Assembly (NCBI RefSeq): GCF_020740795.1
Contig: NC_067285.1
Span: 81,859,342-81,923,341, forward strand
Direction of reading: 5' to 3'
Source: Apus apus
Lineage: Eukaryota; Chordata; Aves; Apodiformes; Apodidae
Length of the DNA stretch: 64,000 bases
In this document: positions 13,801 to 23,101 of the stretch, piece after piece
How positions within the stretch are numbered: position 1 is the stretch's first letter
How the letters are laid out: each line of letters opens with the position of its first letter
The notes under the pieces: generated by a model
What the model saw: the letters and a program-made list of their open reading frames with translations, nothing else
The model's database searches: none
What the model was told of the DNA's origin: nothing
Position numbers and translations under genes: made by a program

Positions 13801-16770
13801 AACAGCCTTGGAGAGTGGTAGCAGGCATGAGCCACAGTCATGCCAGAGTGAACTAGACCAACAGTGAACTAAAATAGACTGTGTTCCAGGGCTACAGATA
13901 CCTCCAGGCACCATTTAATTTACTGGTCTAGATGTAGCCAAGTCCAAACAAAGCAGGACTAACACAAACAGCAGCATGCAGCTCTCACTTGACAGAAGGA
14001 TGTTTTGTTTCACAAGTCAAACAAAACATGAGTTGTTCCTCCAAAAGAGTAATTCAATCCACACACTTGCAGTTCTGGGCCCTTGATCAGAACCCCCCTG
14101 GATCAGAACACCTCCTGAGCCACACCACGAAGCACACAGCACAGAACCCCTCTACCCAGTTAAGAAGGTTTCTTTCCAACTCAGAGCTTCAGTGATCCCA
14201 GGGTCAGAATATAAATCAGTCTGCATTTAAGTGTCAGTGTTTTTTCCAGACTTCTTTAGATGATAAGAAAGAATATGGAGACAACAGTCAAGGCACAAAA
14301 GATGCAGAGACACCGAAGATGAATAAACACAGAAAATATGATGTACATGCCAACCTTAGCCATAAACCAATGGTAGGTGTGAAATATCATCTTAAAGAAC
14401 CAGGGAAGAAGAGATGTGAGGGCTAGAGATGTATCTGAAAACAGTGGTTGATTTAATACACACAGACTGAAATAATTATTACTTACCATTTTTCAATAGT
14501 TTAAATATGTCCCTGCATGAAAGATCATTGTTGATTTTTATTTTATATCCCAACTTCATAAAAACTTCTCTGACACTTGCAGCATCTGCATCTGTACCCG
14601 AACGGGGTGACATCCCTATATAAAAGAGAAATGTATTATTTTTTTATATGATAGAGATTGAATGGTCTGAACGAGCCAAATTACCTTCTCACTTGTGTAT
14701 CAATCTGAAATATTATTCCATATCCACTCTAATAGAAAAAAAATGGCACTGTTATACACGTACACCATTCCCCTCTCTCTACCTATATTACAGATTTATG
14801 TACTCCTTATTTTATGTCTACCTAGCTATACAAAGACATAAAAAAAAGGATTTAATTTTCAAAACAGAAATCATGACTAAAAGTTAAGACAGACTTGTAC
14901 TGACTAACCATTTTTTCTCCCCATTCCTGTTATACCCCAACATGTTCCCTATACACATATTTGGAAGAATGCACTGAAATGAGTCACATCCATTCAAACC
15001 ACTTAATTTTAGATTGCAATCAAAATAGGTCTGCATATTTACTTTGATACTTTGAAGAATAATACATGCTACTAGTTTACCTAAATTAAAGAAAAAAACT
15101 TTAAAATTTGGAAGCGGTACCAGTGTCTCTGTGGAAATTCTTATTGTTTATTATTACACATTCCCCCATCTCTGGATAATCCATTCTGTAACTGTCGTCC
15201 GGCAGAATTCCAGAGTCCATAGACTTGCTAGGAGGTAGGTTCTTCCTGTATAGAAAACAGACAAACTTTAGGTGTTAATTTCTGATCTCTCTTTTCTAGT
15301 TTCAAAATAATAATTAAAAAACATTAGCTTAGCAAAACCAACAAAACTGGCAATATTTACTGCTTGTTCCCTCGGCAAGTTGGCTGACACCAAGCTGTGT
15401 GGTACAGTCCACACACTGGAGAGAAGGGATGCCACCCAGAGTGACCTTGCCAGGCTTGAGCAGTGGGCCCATGCCAACCTCACTGAGTTCAACAAGGCCA
15501 AGTGCAAGGTCCTGCACCTGGGTCAGGGCAATCCCAAACACGGATACAGGCTCAGTGATGAGTGGATTGAGAGCAACCCTGAGCAGAAGATTTGGAGGTG
15601 CTGGTGGACAAAAAACTGAGTATCGGCTGGCAATGTGCATTCACAGCCCAGAAAGCCAACTGTATCCTGGGGACATCAAAAATGTGGCCAGAAGGTTGAG
15701 GAAGGTGATTCTCCCTCTCTACTCTGCTCTTGGAGTATTTTGTCCAGTTCTGAGGCTCCCAACATAAGAATGACATGGACCTGCTCGAGCAGGTTCATAG
15801 TAGAGCCATGAACATGATCAGAGGGCTGGAGAACCTTCCCTATCAGGGCAGGCTGAGAAAGTTGGGGTAGTTCAGCCTGGAGAAGGCTTAAAGGGAACCC
15901 ACAGAAAAGACAGGGAGAGACTTTTTATGAGGGAGTCTAGTGACAGGGTTATGGTTTCAAACTGAAAGAGGGTAGACTTAGGTTAGACATTAGGAAGAAA
16001 TTCTTCACTGTGAGGGTGGTGAGACACTGGAACAGTTTCCCAGAGAAACTGTGCATGGTCCCTCTGTGGAAGTGTTCAAAGCCAGGCTGGATGGAGCTTT
16101 GTGCAACCTGGTGTAGTGGGAAGTGTCCCTGCCCATTCAGGGGGGCTGGAACTAGATTATCTTTAAGGTCCTTTCCAACCCAAATAATTTTCTGATTCTA
16201 AGTAATGTCTGTGAAATTAATTGGCAGATCTGATTTGACTACTGAAGACTGCACTTGCCCAGAGGTTAAAATAAATAAAACTGCTTTGTATAGTTATGTT
16301 CCCAAATAAAACTTTTGTTTCAAGGTAGGTAAAATGTGCACATCCACAAATAATTAAAAAACAAAAATGAAGAGTAATTTGTAGTAATATTCTGTGCGGC
16401 TTAAAATTTAAAGACAGCTTTTCAAGACAGCTAATCACGTGATAATGATTTTAAGCCAAGTCTAACTGCATCTCAGCTGTTTTGCTTTTTAATTTCCTCG
16501 ATATACACATGGTCTGTTCTGTCAGAGACTGTATATTTTCAAAGTCAGTACAACTCTCTAGTTGTTTATGATTATTATTTACCATAATTGAAACTTTACC
16601 CTTAGCACTATTTCTTCTATGGCTCTCACCTTCTGTTACAGCACAAGATCCATCAAGACTTAAATTGAAGACTTAAACCAAAAGTCCCTCACTTACCCTT
16701 TGGAACCAGGAATAGATTTTGCATCTGTCAGATGTTCCCCTAAATACGGTCCATCTCCTGTATCTGCCAT
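10668..16770 (-). CDS. CASP3: Caspase-3, spliced coding region (six coding exons)
   Basis: This is the executioner cysteine protease of apoptosis. It cleaves after DEVD-type sites and is activated by upstream caspases in the cytosol. The joined coding exons (16697-16770, 15121-15245, 14487-14615, 12358-12533, 11754-11871, 10668-10894) total 849 bp and encode 282 residues, close to the usual 277-283. Visible landmarks are the prodomain processing site SMD|S (Asp35), Arg71 in SRSG-like PRSGTD, catalytic His128 in SHGDEG, catalytic Cys170 in QACRG, the interdomain site IEAD|S (Asp182), and the small-subunit GYYSWRN pocket with Arg213. The exon junction falls exactly between Gln168 and Ala169 of QACRG. 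The start ATG at 16770 has A at -3 and G at +4. The gene is head to head with PRIMPOL. Every splice phase closes, and no stop or missing key residue is seen. Confidence 0.97.
11754..11871 (-). CDS. CASP3: CASP3 coding exon 5 (ACRG, interdomain linker)
   Basis: This 118 bp exon has acceptor CAAATAG and donor GTGAGA. It starts with ACRG, so the nucleophile Cys170 is the second codon. It then carries GIEADSG, the site that separates large and small subunits, and ends at STAPG. Confidence 0.96.
12358..12533 (-). CDS. CASP3: CASP3 coding exon 4 (catalytic His)
   Basis: This 176 bp exon has acceptor TTTCAAG and donor GTGATG. It encodes [11 protein letters not shown] through KPKLFFIQ, with the catalytic SHGDEG. 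Confidence 0.96.
12534..14486. other. CASP3 intron, no repeat recognised
   Basis: About 1.95 kb of AT-rich intronic sequence lies between coding exons 3 and 4. I see no extra exon, since phases close without one, and no CR1 fragment. Confidence 0.7.
14487..14615 (-). CDS. CASP3: CASP3 coding exon 3
   Basis: This 129 bp exon has acceptor TTATATAG and donor GTAAGT. It encodes [19 protein letters not shown] through FKLLKN. Arg71 contributes to the S1 pocket in the family. Confidence 0.96.
15121..15245 (-). CDS. CASP3: CASP3 coding exon 2
   Basis: This 125 bp exon has acceptor CTATACAG and donor GTACCG. It encodes [19 protein letters not shown] through NNKNFHRDT, including the prodomain cleavage site and the start of the large subunit. 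Confidence 0.95.
15370..16202 (+). mobile_element. CR1 LINE, 5'-truncated copy in CASP3 intron
   Basis: About 830 bp of CR1 in plus orientation, antisense to CASP3. It starts near GACACCAAGCTGTGTGG in the C-terminal reverse transcriptase part and ends with the usual tail, CTTTAAGGTCCTTTCCAACC and a TTCTGATTCTA-like end. The coding part has several stops and frame breaks. It is diverged from the consensus as I know it, so it is not young. Confidence 0.93.
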
Positions 16771-16789
16771 TATAGCTCTCAATTATCAG
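16697..16789 (-). CDS. CASP3: CASP3 first coding exon (exon 2, with 19 nt of 5' UTR)
   Basis: After a TTTTCAAG acceptor the exon has 19 untranslated bases, then ATG at 16770-16768. It encodes [18 protein letters not shown] and SIPGSKG, with donor GTAAGT. Coding part: 16697-16770. This N-terminal prodomain is the least conserved part of the protein. Confidence 0.92.
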
Positions 16790-18193
16790 CTTGAAAACAT
16801 AAGAAAACAAAAATACAGGAGAGTTAGTATTCATATGAAATAATACCTTCTGATTGCTTAATTTTTGCTAGGTTTCCTTGAAGCCTTACATAATCAGAGA
16901 GCAATTTTTTAGAATTATAGAGCAAACCGGAATGTTACAAGGGGATATTAACATAGAATAACCCAGGATTATTAGTTTTGGTAGGCAAAAAAATAGCATT
17001 TTAGAGTAATCCCTACATATCTTATATTTGGCAGAAGAACATGAAAAATTTCCCTAAGCTATTGTGTTCTAAAACAACTCTGGAAAAAACAGTCTGCAGA
17101 TCCCTATGACCAAATAATCGAAAATTATTTTATGAGACACAAACAAATTGAAAATCTTTGAAATATTTTAATGTCCCTACATGCACTAGTAGCATTTTAG
17201 TATTATGAATATTGTGTCATATATGGATCCTTCCATCTCGGCAAGACAGAAATTGAGATTCAAAATCAAGCAGTACAAGTTATTGGATTCGTGCAAACAC
17301 TTTACAGAAGATTACATTTTGGGTCACACTATTTTGGGAAACAAGTAATTTTTCTGCATTCCATTTCAAATGAAACATCACCGCATGCAATCCTAATTGG
17401 TGTATGTGAAGGCAACTTCAATATAAATAACATAAAACCACAACAATATAACTTTAAAATAGTTGATGAAGTGAACTCTATGCTGTGGGCTGCTGCTTTC
17501 TTTCAGTCAGAACACAGACAAGAAATTACGATTGATAACAAACCAAAAATCAATTTAAAACCAATAAACCTTCCTCCTAGTTACTTTGTATACACTCATG
17601 GAATACATTACCGCAAGTGACCTTTAACTCACAGTTCAGGCAAGGATTAAGCATCATAAAGTTACATATAGGATAGGACAAAATAATAAATACTTAGAAG
17701 CGAAATAAGCACTTAAGACTTCATGAAACAAACAAGGCACCACAAGACATGAATTTTAAATAAACCGAGCAGATATATTTATTATAAATAGGGACGTATA
17801 AATAACCAGACCAAGTAGTAAGATTTGCTGGTCAGATATTATGAAGATACTTATTTAAGGACTAGGCTTTTTAGTGGCAAACCACATTTGCCATCTTATA
17901 CCATCATGTTATTATTACAAGTCTCTTGCCTTCATATCTATACTCTAGCTAGTACACCATGACACCTGTTTTCTGTGGCAACAATTACTGATGCAGCAGA
18001 AGCACTAATCTGGGTAAGTATAACCCTCTTTCTTTCATTGTTTCTTAAAAGACATTTACTTACACTTTTAGTGACTTCAAAATATCTTCAAGGTTACTCT
18101 GAGTACTACTTCTTTGTATCCTGGCGCACTGATGTAATGAAGAAATCTTCTTGCTCACAAAAGTATCAAATAAACTTGGTATTTTAGACATAA

Positions 18194-18232
18194 CATTTCT
18201 AAAATACATTACTGTTTTATATTTTAGAAATG
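18194..18232. repeat. Perfect 13-bp inverted repeat (hairpin)
   Basis: Arms at 18194-18206 and 18220-18232 are exact reverse complements (CATTTCTAAAATA and TATTTTAGAAATG), separated by a 13-nt spacer. Confidence 0.85.
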
Positions 18233-21200
18233 AATGAGTTAAGAACTGCATCTACGATGCTAAGCTTGCCTGCCTAGCACTATGATCTGGATTAATTCAT
18301 CCTAAATTCAAAGTCTAACTCCTTAAAAGTTCCCTATGTTTAAAAAACACAAGCGCTTCCAAATTCAACTACCTAAGACCTGTGGCATAACAGTGATCCA
18401 ACCCTATGAGCTCCCTATCGAGCAGGGAGCATTAGCATTGACAACAAAGTCTAGTCTAGAGTGACAATTGGTGTATCTACTGAGCTGTGACTGAAACAGA
18501 ACCTCTGATTGACAAGAACACTAGAAGTTCCCCTGCTCCAGCACAGCCCAGCTTTCAGGTGTTTCTAGGCCTCTTTCAACCCTGTCCCTACCACCATCAT
18601 CCTGAGCTTTGGTTCCCAGCTTTCCCAAACACTCAGCCTGACAATTTTGAACAAAACTTCATCAGGAATACATACAACCAGAGAGACCCACAATTCTGAA
18701 GCAACTCATTCTGTTTTGTCCTCCGGTGAAGCACTGTGTGCAGAAGCACAACCCAAACCCTTCACTGTGGCTGGGATTAATAGGAGAGACAGGGAAAAGG
18801 TTAACTTTCTTCCTCATTTGTTCTTCATCTGCCAGCGGTAATGCAGAACCACACCATATAAAAAAACCACAGCATTGTGTACCAACTCCATTATCTACAC
18901 TAGGCAGCAGGTGTCCTGAGAGCAGTGTAGCCATGTCGGCATGGAATTCAGCTTCTGCTAAAAGCCCATCTGCTCATCCCAGCTGTCTGGCACTGTGAAG
19001 ATCTGCAGTGCCAGCACTGCAAATACATGAATCAGCTAGCGTAAACTAGTAAACATCTGCCTACATGACCTGTGGTCACTTCCTGTCTATCATATGAGAC
19101 AGCCTGGACTACCAGTAAATACTTAGAGCTTACATACAGGGGAAGCTGACAACTCTCTTTGGCCAACAGATGAGAACTGAATCATAAGGCTGCCCTGGGT
19201 TCACATCAGGCATGCTCCAACCAAACTGCTGCATCCCATTGGGACTGGTTTTAGTAAGCTGGTGGCAATAACACTTGTGAACAGCAGCTGACTTAAGTGG
19301 GCAAACTGGAGGCCTAACACTGGGACCACTGAATCCTGCTATAACACAAATGTTAAAGCATGCTACAAAACATAAGAAAGACTTTCAACGTTTAAGTGAC
19401 CTCAAACTAAGTCTAGTCTCCTTGACCCTTCTGCAGCCTTAAGACTCTGAAACTGCTGTCCTTGATCCCATGCCAAAGAAACAATGAAATCTGTAGTAGC
19501 TAGCAAAACCTGCAATTACAACAAACTACAGGAGTTGGTTTCTGAAAAAGGCAGAACAGATTTTGTAATACCGTATCATAAAAATCTCCCTTACTAAGAA
19601 GCCTTTGCAACTTAGCTCATAGCCTAGTTTCAATTGTTTAATAAAGCGTTAAAGATTACTGCATTCAACCACATCACGACTGGAGCTTGTCTAAGGGTCT
19701 TTACAAAAGCTAGAAAGATAGTGAAGAAAAACTGGGTACAATACATTAGGTATTTGAAATACATGTGCTTTATCTTCAGAATAGAATCTGAAACAACGCT
19801 AATATTCATCCATTTCTGAGCACCTTAAGGCACTACGTCACCTGCATTTCTTTACAGAACAAAAGACACGCACAAAGAGGTATCGGTTTTGTTGCTAGGT
19901 TCTGAAATGCACGTTTCAATTAACAGTATGTTTTCTGCTCTAAAGCACTAGTCAGGGGAACAACAACGCTCCCTGGAGGACACTGCTGATTCTAACAGAT
20001 ACTAAGAATTGCCTCATCTTTGTTTAGATAATGCAATGATGTCATGTTCTGTCTAGCAGAACACATTTCCCTGCAGAGGATGATCTCATGCTATAAGGTA
20101 TAGGGGGAAAAAAAAATCAGGACAATGCATTAAGAATTTAATTTAAAATTTTTGTCCTGCTCCTTGAAATTGTGTTCTCTGAAAGATTAGGTAAAATGAG
20201 CTTTTAACTATAAGGAAACCTAAAAAGTAGCTCAGATGAGCAACAGTATTTTTCTAATCTAGCAGAATACATTCTCAAGGTTTTAGGAAGCTTGTTTTAC
20301 AGTATTTTTATGAAGAAAAAAAAAGTTTCAAAAAATTCTTCTGAGACAGAGATAGTGAATACAAAGATGATGCTACAATGACCTTTACAGGTACTAAGTA
20401 GTAAAAAATAAAGTGGTTCAAAAAGGTTCAAAACTACACTCAACAAGATACCAAAATTGACCACGCTGTCTCTGTGTAGAAATAGAAGCAATAATATATT
20501 TTGCCTTATATAAATGTGGTTGTTCCAATGCTTTTCTTTTGACAGGAAAATGATATATACACCAATGTTTTTACTCCTTTCCATCCTGGATTTACTTATT
20601 CTACCTGAACCTAATGAAAATAAACTCCCATCATTATATATCACCAATACCATAAGAACTATCACACTGGGGTTTTTTTTTTGAAGTAACATTTATTTGA
20701 ATTGTGAACCAACAAGAGAAAATGATAGGGTGGTAAAAATAATATCAAAGCTTCTCAGACAGGGAAGGAAGCAAATAACTGAACTGTCTCTAGTTATCAA
20801 ATATGCAAACTACAGGAGACAACACATGTTCAGTATATGTCAGCTGCTACAAAGCAATTATTGTAGCGGTATTAAAATACATGTGCAAAACAGAAACCAG
20901 TATTGTAAAACATGTTCTTAAAGACTGGAAAAGGGCAGTACCCCACCTCACATGACTGCAAGAGAAAATGTCAAGCATTCAAGTACATAAATATATACAT
21001 GTCACGTTGTGATACTAACAGACATGCAAATTCAGACTTTTTATTTATACAATGCGCAATGATAACCAATAATTATCTAATTAATAATAGGAGGAAAATA
21101 CATTAGCTGACGGTATGAAAAAAAAAACCCACAACAACCAACAGAAACATTTGAAATAAACCACTCAGTTTGCTGTGTGGCACTATCCCCCTACTACACA

Positions 21201-21675
21201 CTGGTACCACTGACGGAAGCAGGCCAATACCCCTCCACAGTACTTCTGGTCTGAATGTGGTTGCTGGAAAATGCTGGCACTGGGCCAGCACTCTGATCTT
21301 CCAAAAGCAAACAGACTTCCAGTTAGTCAGCACTCATCTCCAAAACCAGCAAGGCATGACTTTATTCTGCCAGCAGATGGGACCCCTGCTTACCGATTTA
21401 CCTATTAACCCCATCACCACCACGACAGGTAACAGCCACGTCAGGCTCCTTTACGTCAAGGGCAAGGTGTGCTATTTTCAAACCTACCAACTGATGAGAA
21501 TCATTACAGTAGAGAATTACCAGCTGGAAGGTAAAAGACCAGACTACCAGCGATGTCCTTCAGCCCAGCAGGGAACAGACTGCCACCACCTCGGGCCGGG
21601 CCTGCTAGGTGCTGCAAGCAGCCGCACACGGCGAGGGCCTCCAGCGTGCCCCCCTGCCCCGGCAGGGCCAGCACC

Positions 21676-21838
21676 ACCCCGGGAAGCTGCTCGGCACCCC
21701 GGGAAGCTGCTCGGCACCCCGGGCCGCTGCTCGGCACCCCGGGGAAGCTGCTCGGCACCCCGGGGAAGCTGCTCGGCACCCCGGGGAAGCTGCTCGGCAC
21801 CCCGGGGAAGCTGCTCGGCACCCGGGAAGCTGCTCGGC
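21676..21838. repeat. GC-rich minisatellite, 8 copies of a 19-21 bp unit
   Basis: The unit is ACCCCGGGAAGCTGCTCGGC with a 21-bp form that has one extra G. Copies start at 21676, 21696, 21716, 21736, 21757, 21778, 21799 and 21820. The third copy replaces GAAG by GCCG and the last has one C fewer. Each unit holds a CCCGGG palindrome. The near multiple-of-three period explains the long spurious open frames over it on both strands. Confidence 0.95.
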
Positions 21839-22061
21839 ACCCCGCCCCAGTGCCTCATCTCGGCGGGAAACCTCTCGGCCGCCGCACACGCACCCTTTGT
21901 TAGCAGCCAGCTCGCTGCAGAGCCCTTTCCCACACGAGGCTTAACTCGCGGCCTCCAGAGCCTTATTTTGGTAGATCCAAACGCCGATTTTTGACCCCGT
22001 GTTTCCAGTCAGTTAACAGTCGCCCGGAGGAACACCAGAAAGCAGCTTAAAATGTAATGCC

Positions 22062-22078
22062 CCTCCCCCCCCCCCCCT
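22062..22078 (+). repeat. Poly(C) tract
   Basis: A near-uninterrupted C run follows AATGCCCCTC and precedes TTTGTTT, at the edge of the CpG island. Confidence 0.8.
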
Positions 22079-22152
22079 TTGTTTAGGCAGTTTCTCCAGA
22101 AAAAACAGGCTTAAATGAGCCATCATCCGCCTCAGGCTTCTGGGGAACTCAC

Positions 22153-22330
22153 CCCCGAGCCCCCGCGCTCTCCTTCGGGGCGTCTGGGAGCGCCGGGGCG
22201 GCCGCTCTCCCGCCGCCGCGGGGCAGACACGGGACATCGCCGCCGCAACCACCGCCCGCAGCCGGAGCCGCCGCAGCCGGAGCCGCCGGCAGCGGGGAGC
22301 GGGAAGGCGGCGCCCTGAGCCGGGGTGAGG
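22153..22330 (-). other. CASP3: Putative CASP3 noncoding first exon (5' end unknown)
   Basis: Because the first coding exon starts with an acceptor, a 5' exon must lie upstream. A good minus-strand donor, GGGG|GTGAGTTCC, ends an exon at 22153 inside the CpG island. The 5' limit given is arbitrary. Confidence 0.4.
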
Positions 22331-22535
22331 AGGTTCCCGCTCCCTTCCGCTGGCTGCCCGCGGGGGGCCGGGCCGAACCAGCCCCGCGGAGCCGGAGAGC
22401 CCCAGCCTGGCCCCGAGAGGGCGGGCCCCCCATCCCCGCCGCTTCGCGCCCCCAGGCCGGCGCCCCCCGCCGCCGCCACCCACCGGCTCTGCCGCCTGCT
22501 GCGCTCCGACCTCCCGTCCCGGGGCTGCCCTCAGC

Positions 22536-22582
22536 TCGGCGCGGCGCGGCGCGGCAGCAGGCGGGCGGGCGGGCGGGCAGGG
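22536..22582 (+). promoter_or_regulatory. GC-box run / G-quadruplex-capable tract
   Basis: Five GGG runs at 22563-22582 are separated by loops of 1-2 nt (GGGC repeated four times, then AGGG) and preceded by a GGCGC tandem. The pattern fits overlapping Sp1-type GC boxes and a plus-strand G-quadruplex within the shared promoter. Confidence 0.7.
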
Positions 22583-22959
22583 CCGCCGCCGCACCCGCGC
22601 GTCCCGCAGCGCCTCCGGCTCCTCCCCGCGCGCGCGGCGGCTCCCGCCCCGGGGGGAGGGGCGTGAGGCCGAGCCCAGCGCCCCGACTGAGGCGGGGCGG
22701 CCGCGCTGCGCTGCGCGGCGCTCCCCGGGGCCCGCCGGGCTCCGCGGCCGCTTCCTGTGGGGTTGGCCCGGCGCGGCCCCTCGGGCCTGCGCTGTCCCGG
22801 GGCAGACAGCAGCCGCGGCGCCCTGGGCTGCTGTGCCCGGCGTGCGGGGGCCCGCGGCGGCCCTGCCGGGCTGCAGCGCGGGGCCTGCCGGTGGTCACCG
22901 CCCGGCAGCCGCCCTCAGTGCTGCTGCGTTTGACTCCATGTAAGCCCGACCTCGTCGGC

Positions 22960-23101
22960 GCCTCTTGTTTGGTTTAGTTCCTCTGTGTGCTGGAGAAGCG
23001 CACCTTCCTGCCAGACTGGCGGCTTGTAGAGACAACCGCCGTCTGAAGTGACTCGTGGGGACGAGAGCCAAACGAGAGGCCGTCAGAGTTCAGGGAGCTA
23101 G
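22960..23101 (+). other. PRIMPOL: Putative PRIMPOL noncoding first exon (5' end unknown)
   Basis: The first coding exon at 26008 starts with an acceptor, so a 5' untranslated exon is required. GGAGCTAG|GTAAGTGTG gives a strong plus-strand donor with the exon ending at 23101, at the edge of the CpG island. The 5' limit is a guess. Confidence 0.45.

Larger units (their letters stand above)
16790..22152. other. CASP3 5' UTR intron
   Basis: This is a large intron between the putative noncoding exon at the CpG island and the first coding exon. It holds a 13-bp inverted repeat at 18194-18232 and the minisatellite at 21676-21838. The remainder is AT-rich with short frames. No coding exon is supported. 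Confidence 0.6.
21590..22960. promoter_or_regulatory. CpG island, probable CASP3/PRIMPOL bidirectional promoter
   Basis: About 1.3 kb of very GC-rich, CpG-dense DNA lies in an otherwise AT-rich neighbourhood, between the two divergently oriented genes. It contains GC boxes (GGGCGGG repeats at 22562-22578) and an ETS-like TTCCTG core at about 22752. I see no TATA box in a convincing place. A shared promoter for the head-to-head pair is inferred from position and composition. Confidence 0.85.

Noticed and set aside
15380-15767. Frames of 79-122 codons near 15.4-15.8 kb
   Set aside because: They are pieces of the decayed CR1 reverse transcriptase region, not host genes.
17291-17620. 109-codon plus-strand frame in CASP3 intron 1
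   Set aside because: It opens on GTG rather than ATG, has AT-driven composition (Asn, Ile, Lys) and no family similarity.
20297-20692. 131-codon ATG-initiated minus-strand frame in CASP3 intron 1
   Set aside because: It is AT-rich and ends in a poly-Phe run from A/T tracts. There is no recognisable domain or splice context; it is probably a chance frame.
21170-21994. 274-codon plus-strand frame and overlapping long frames on both strands
   Set aside because: They run through the minisatellite, whose units are near 21 bp, so several frames stay open by periodicity. This is not a gene.
22013-22977. Long GC-rich frames on both strands in the CASP3/PRIMPOL island
   Set aside because: CpG-island composition lacks stop codons; the peptides are Pro/Ala/Arg/Gly strings without domains.
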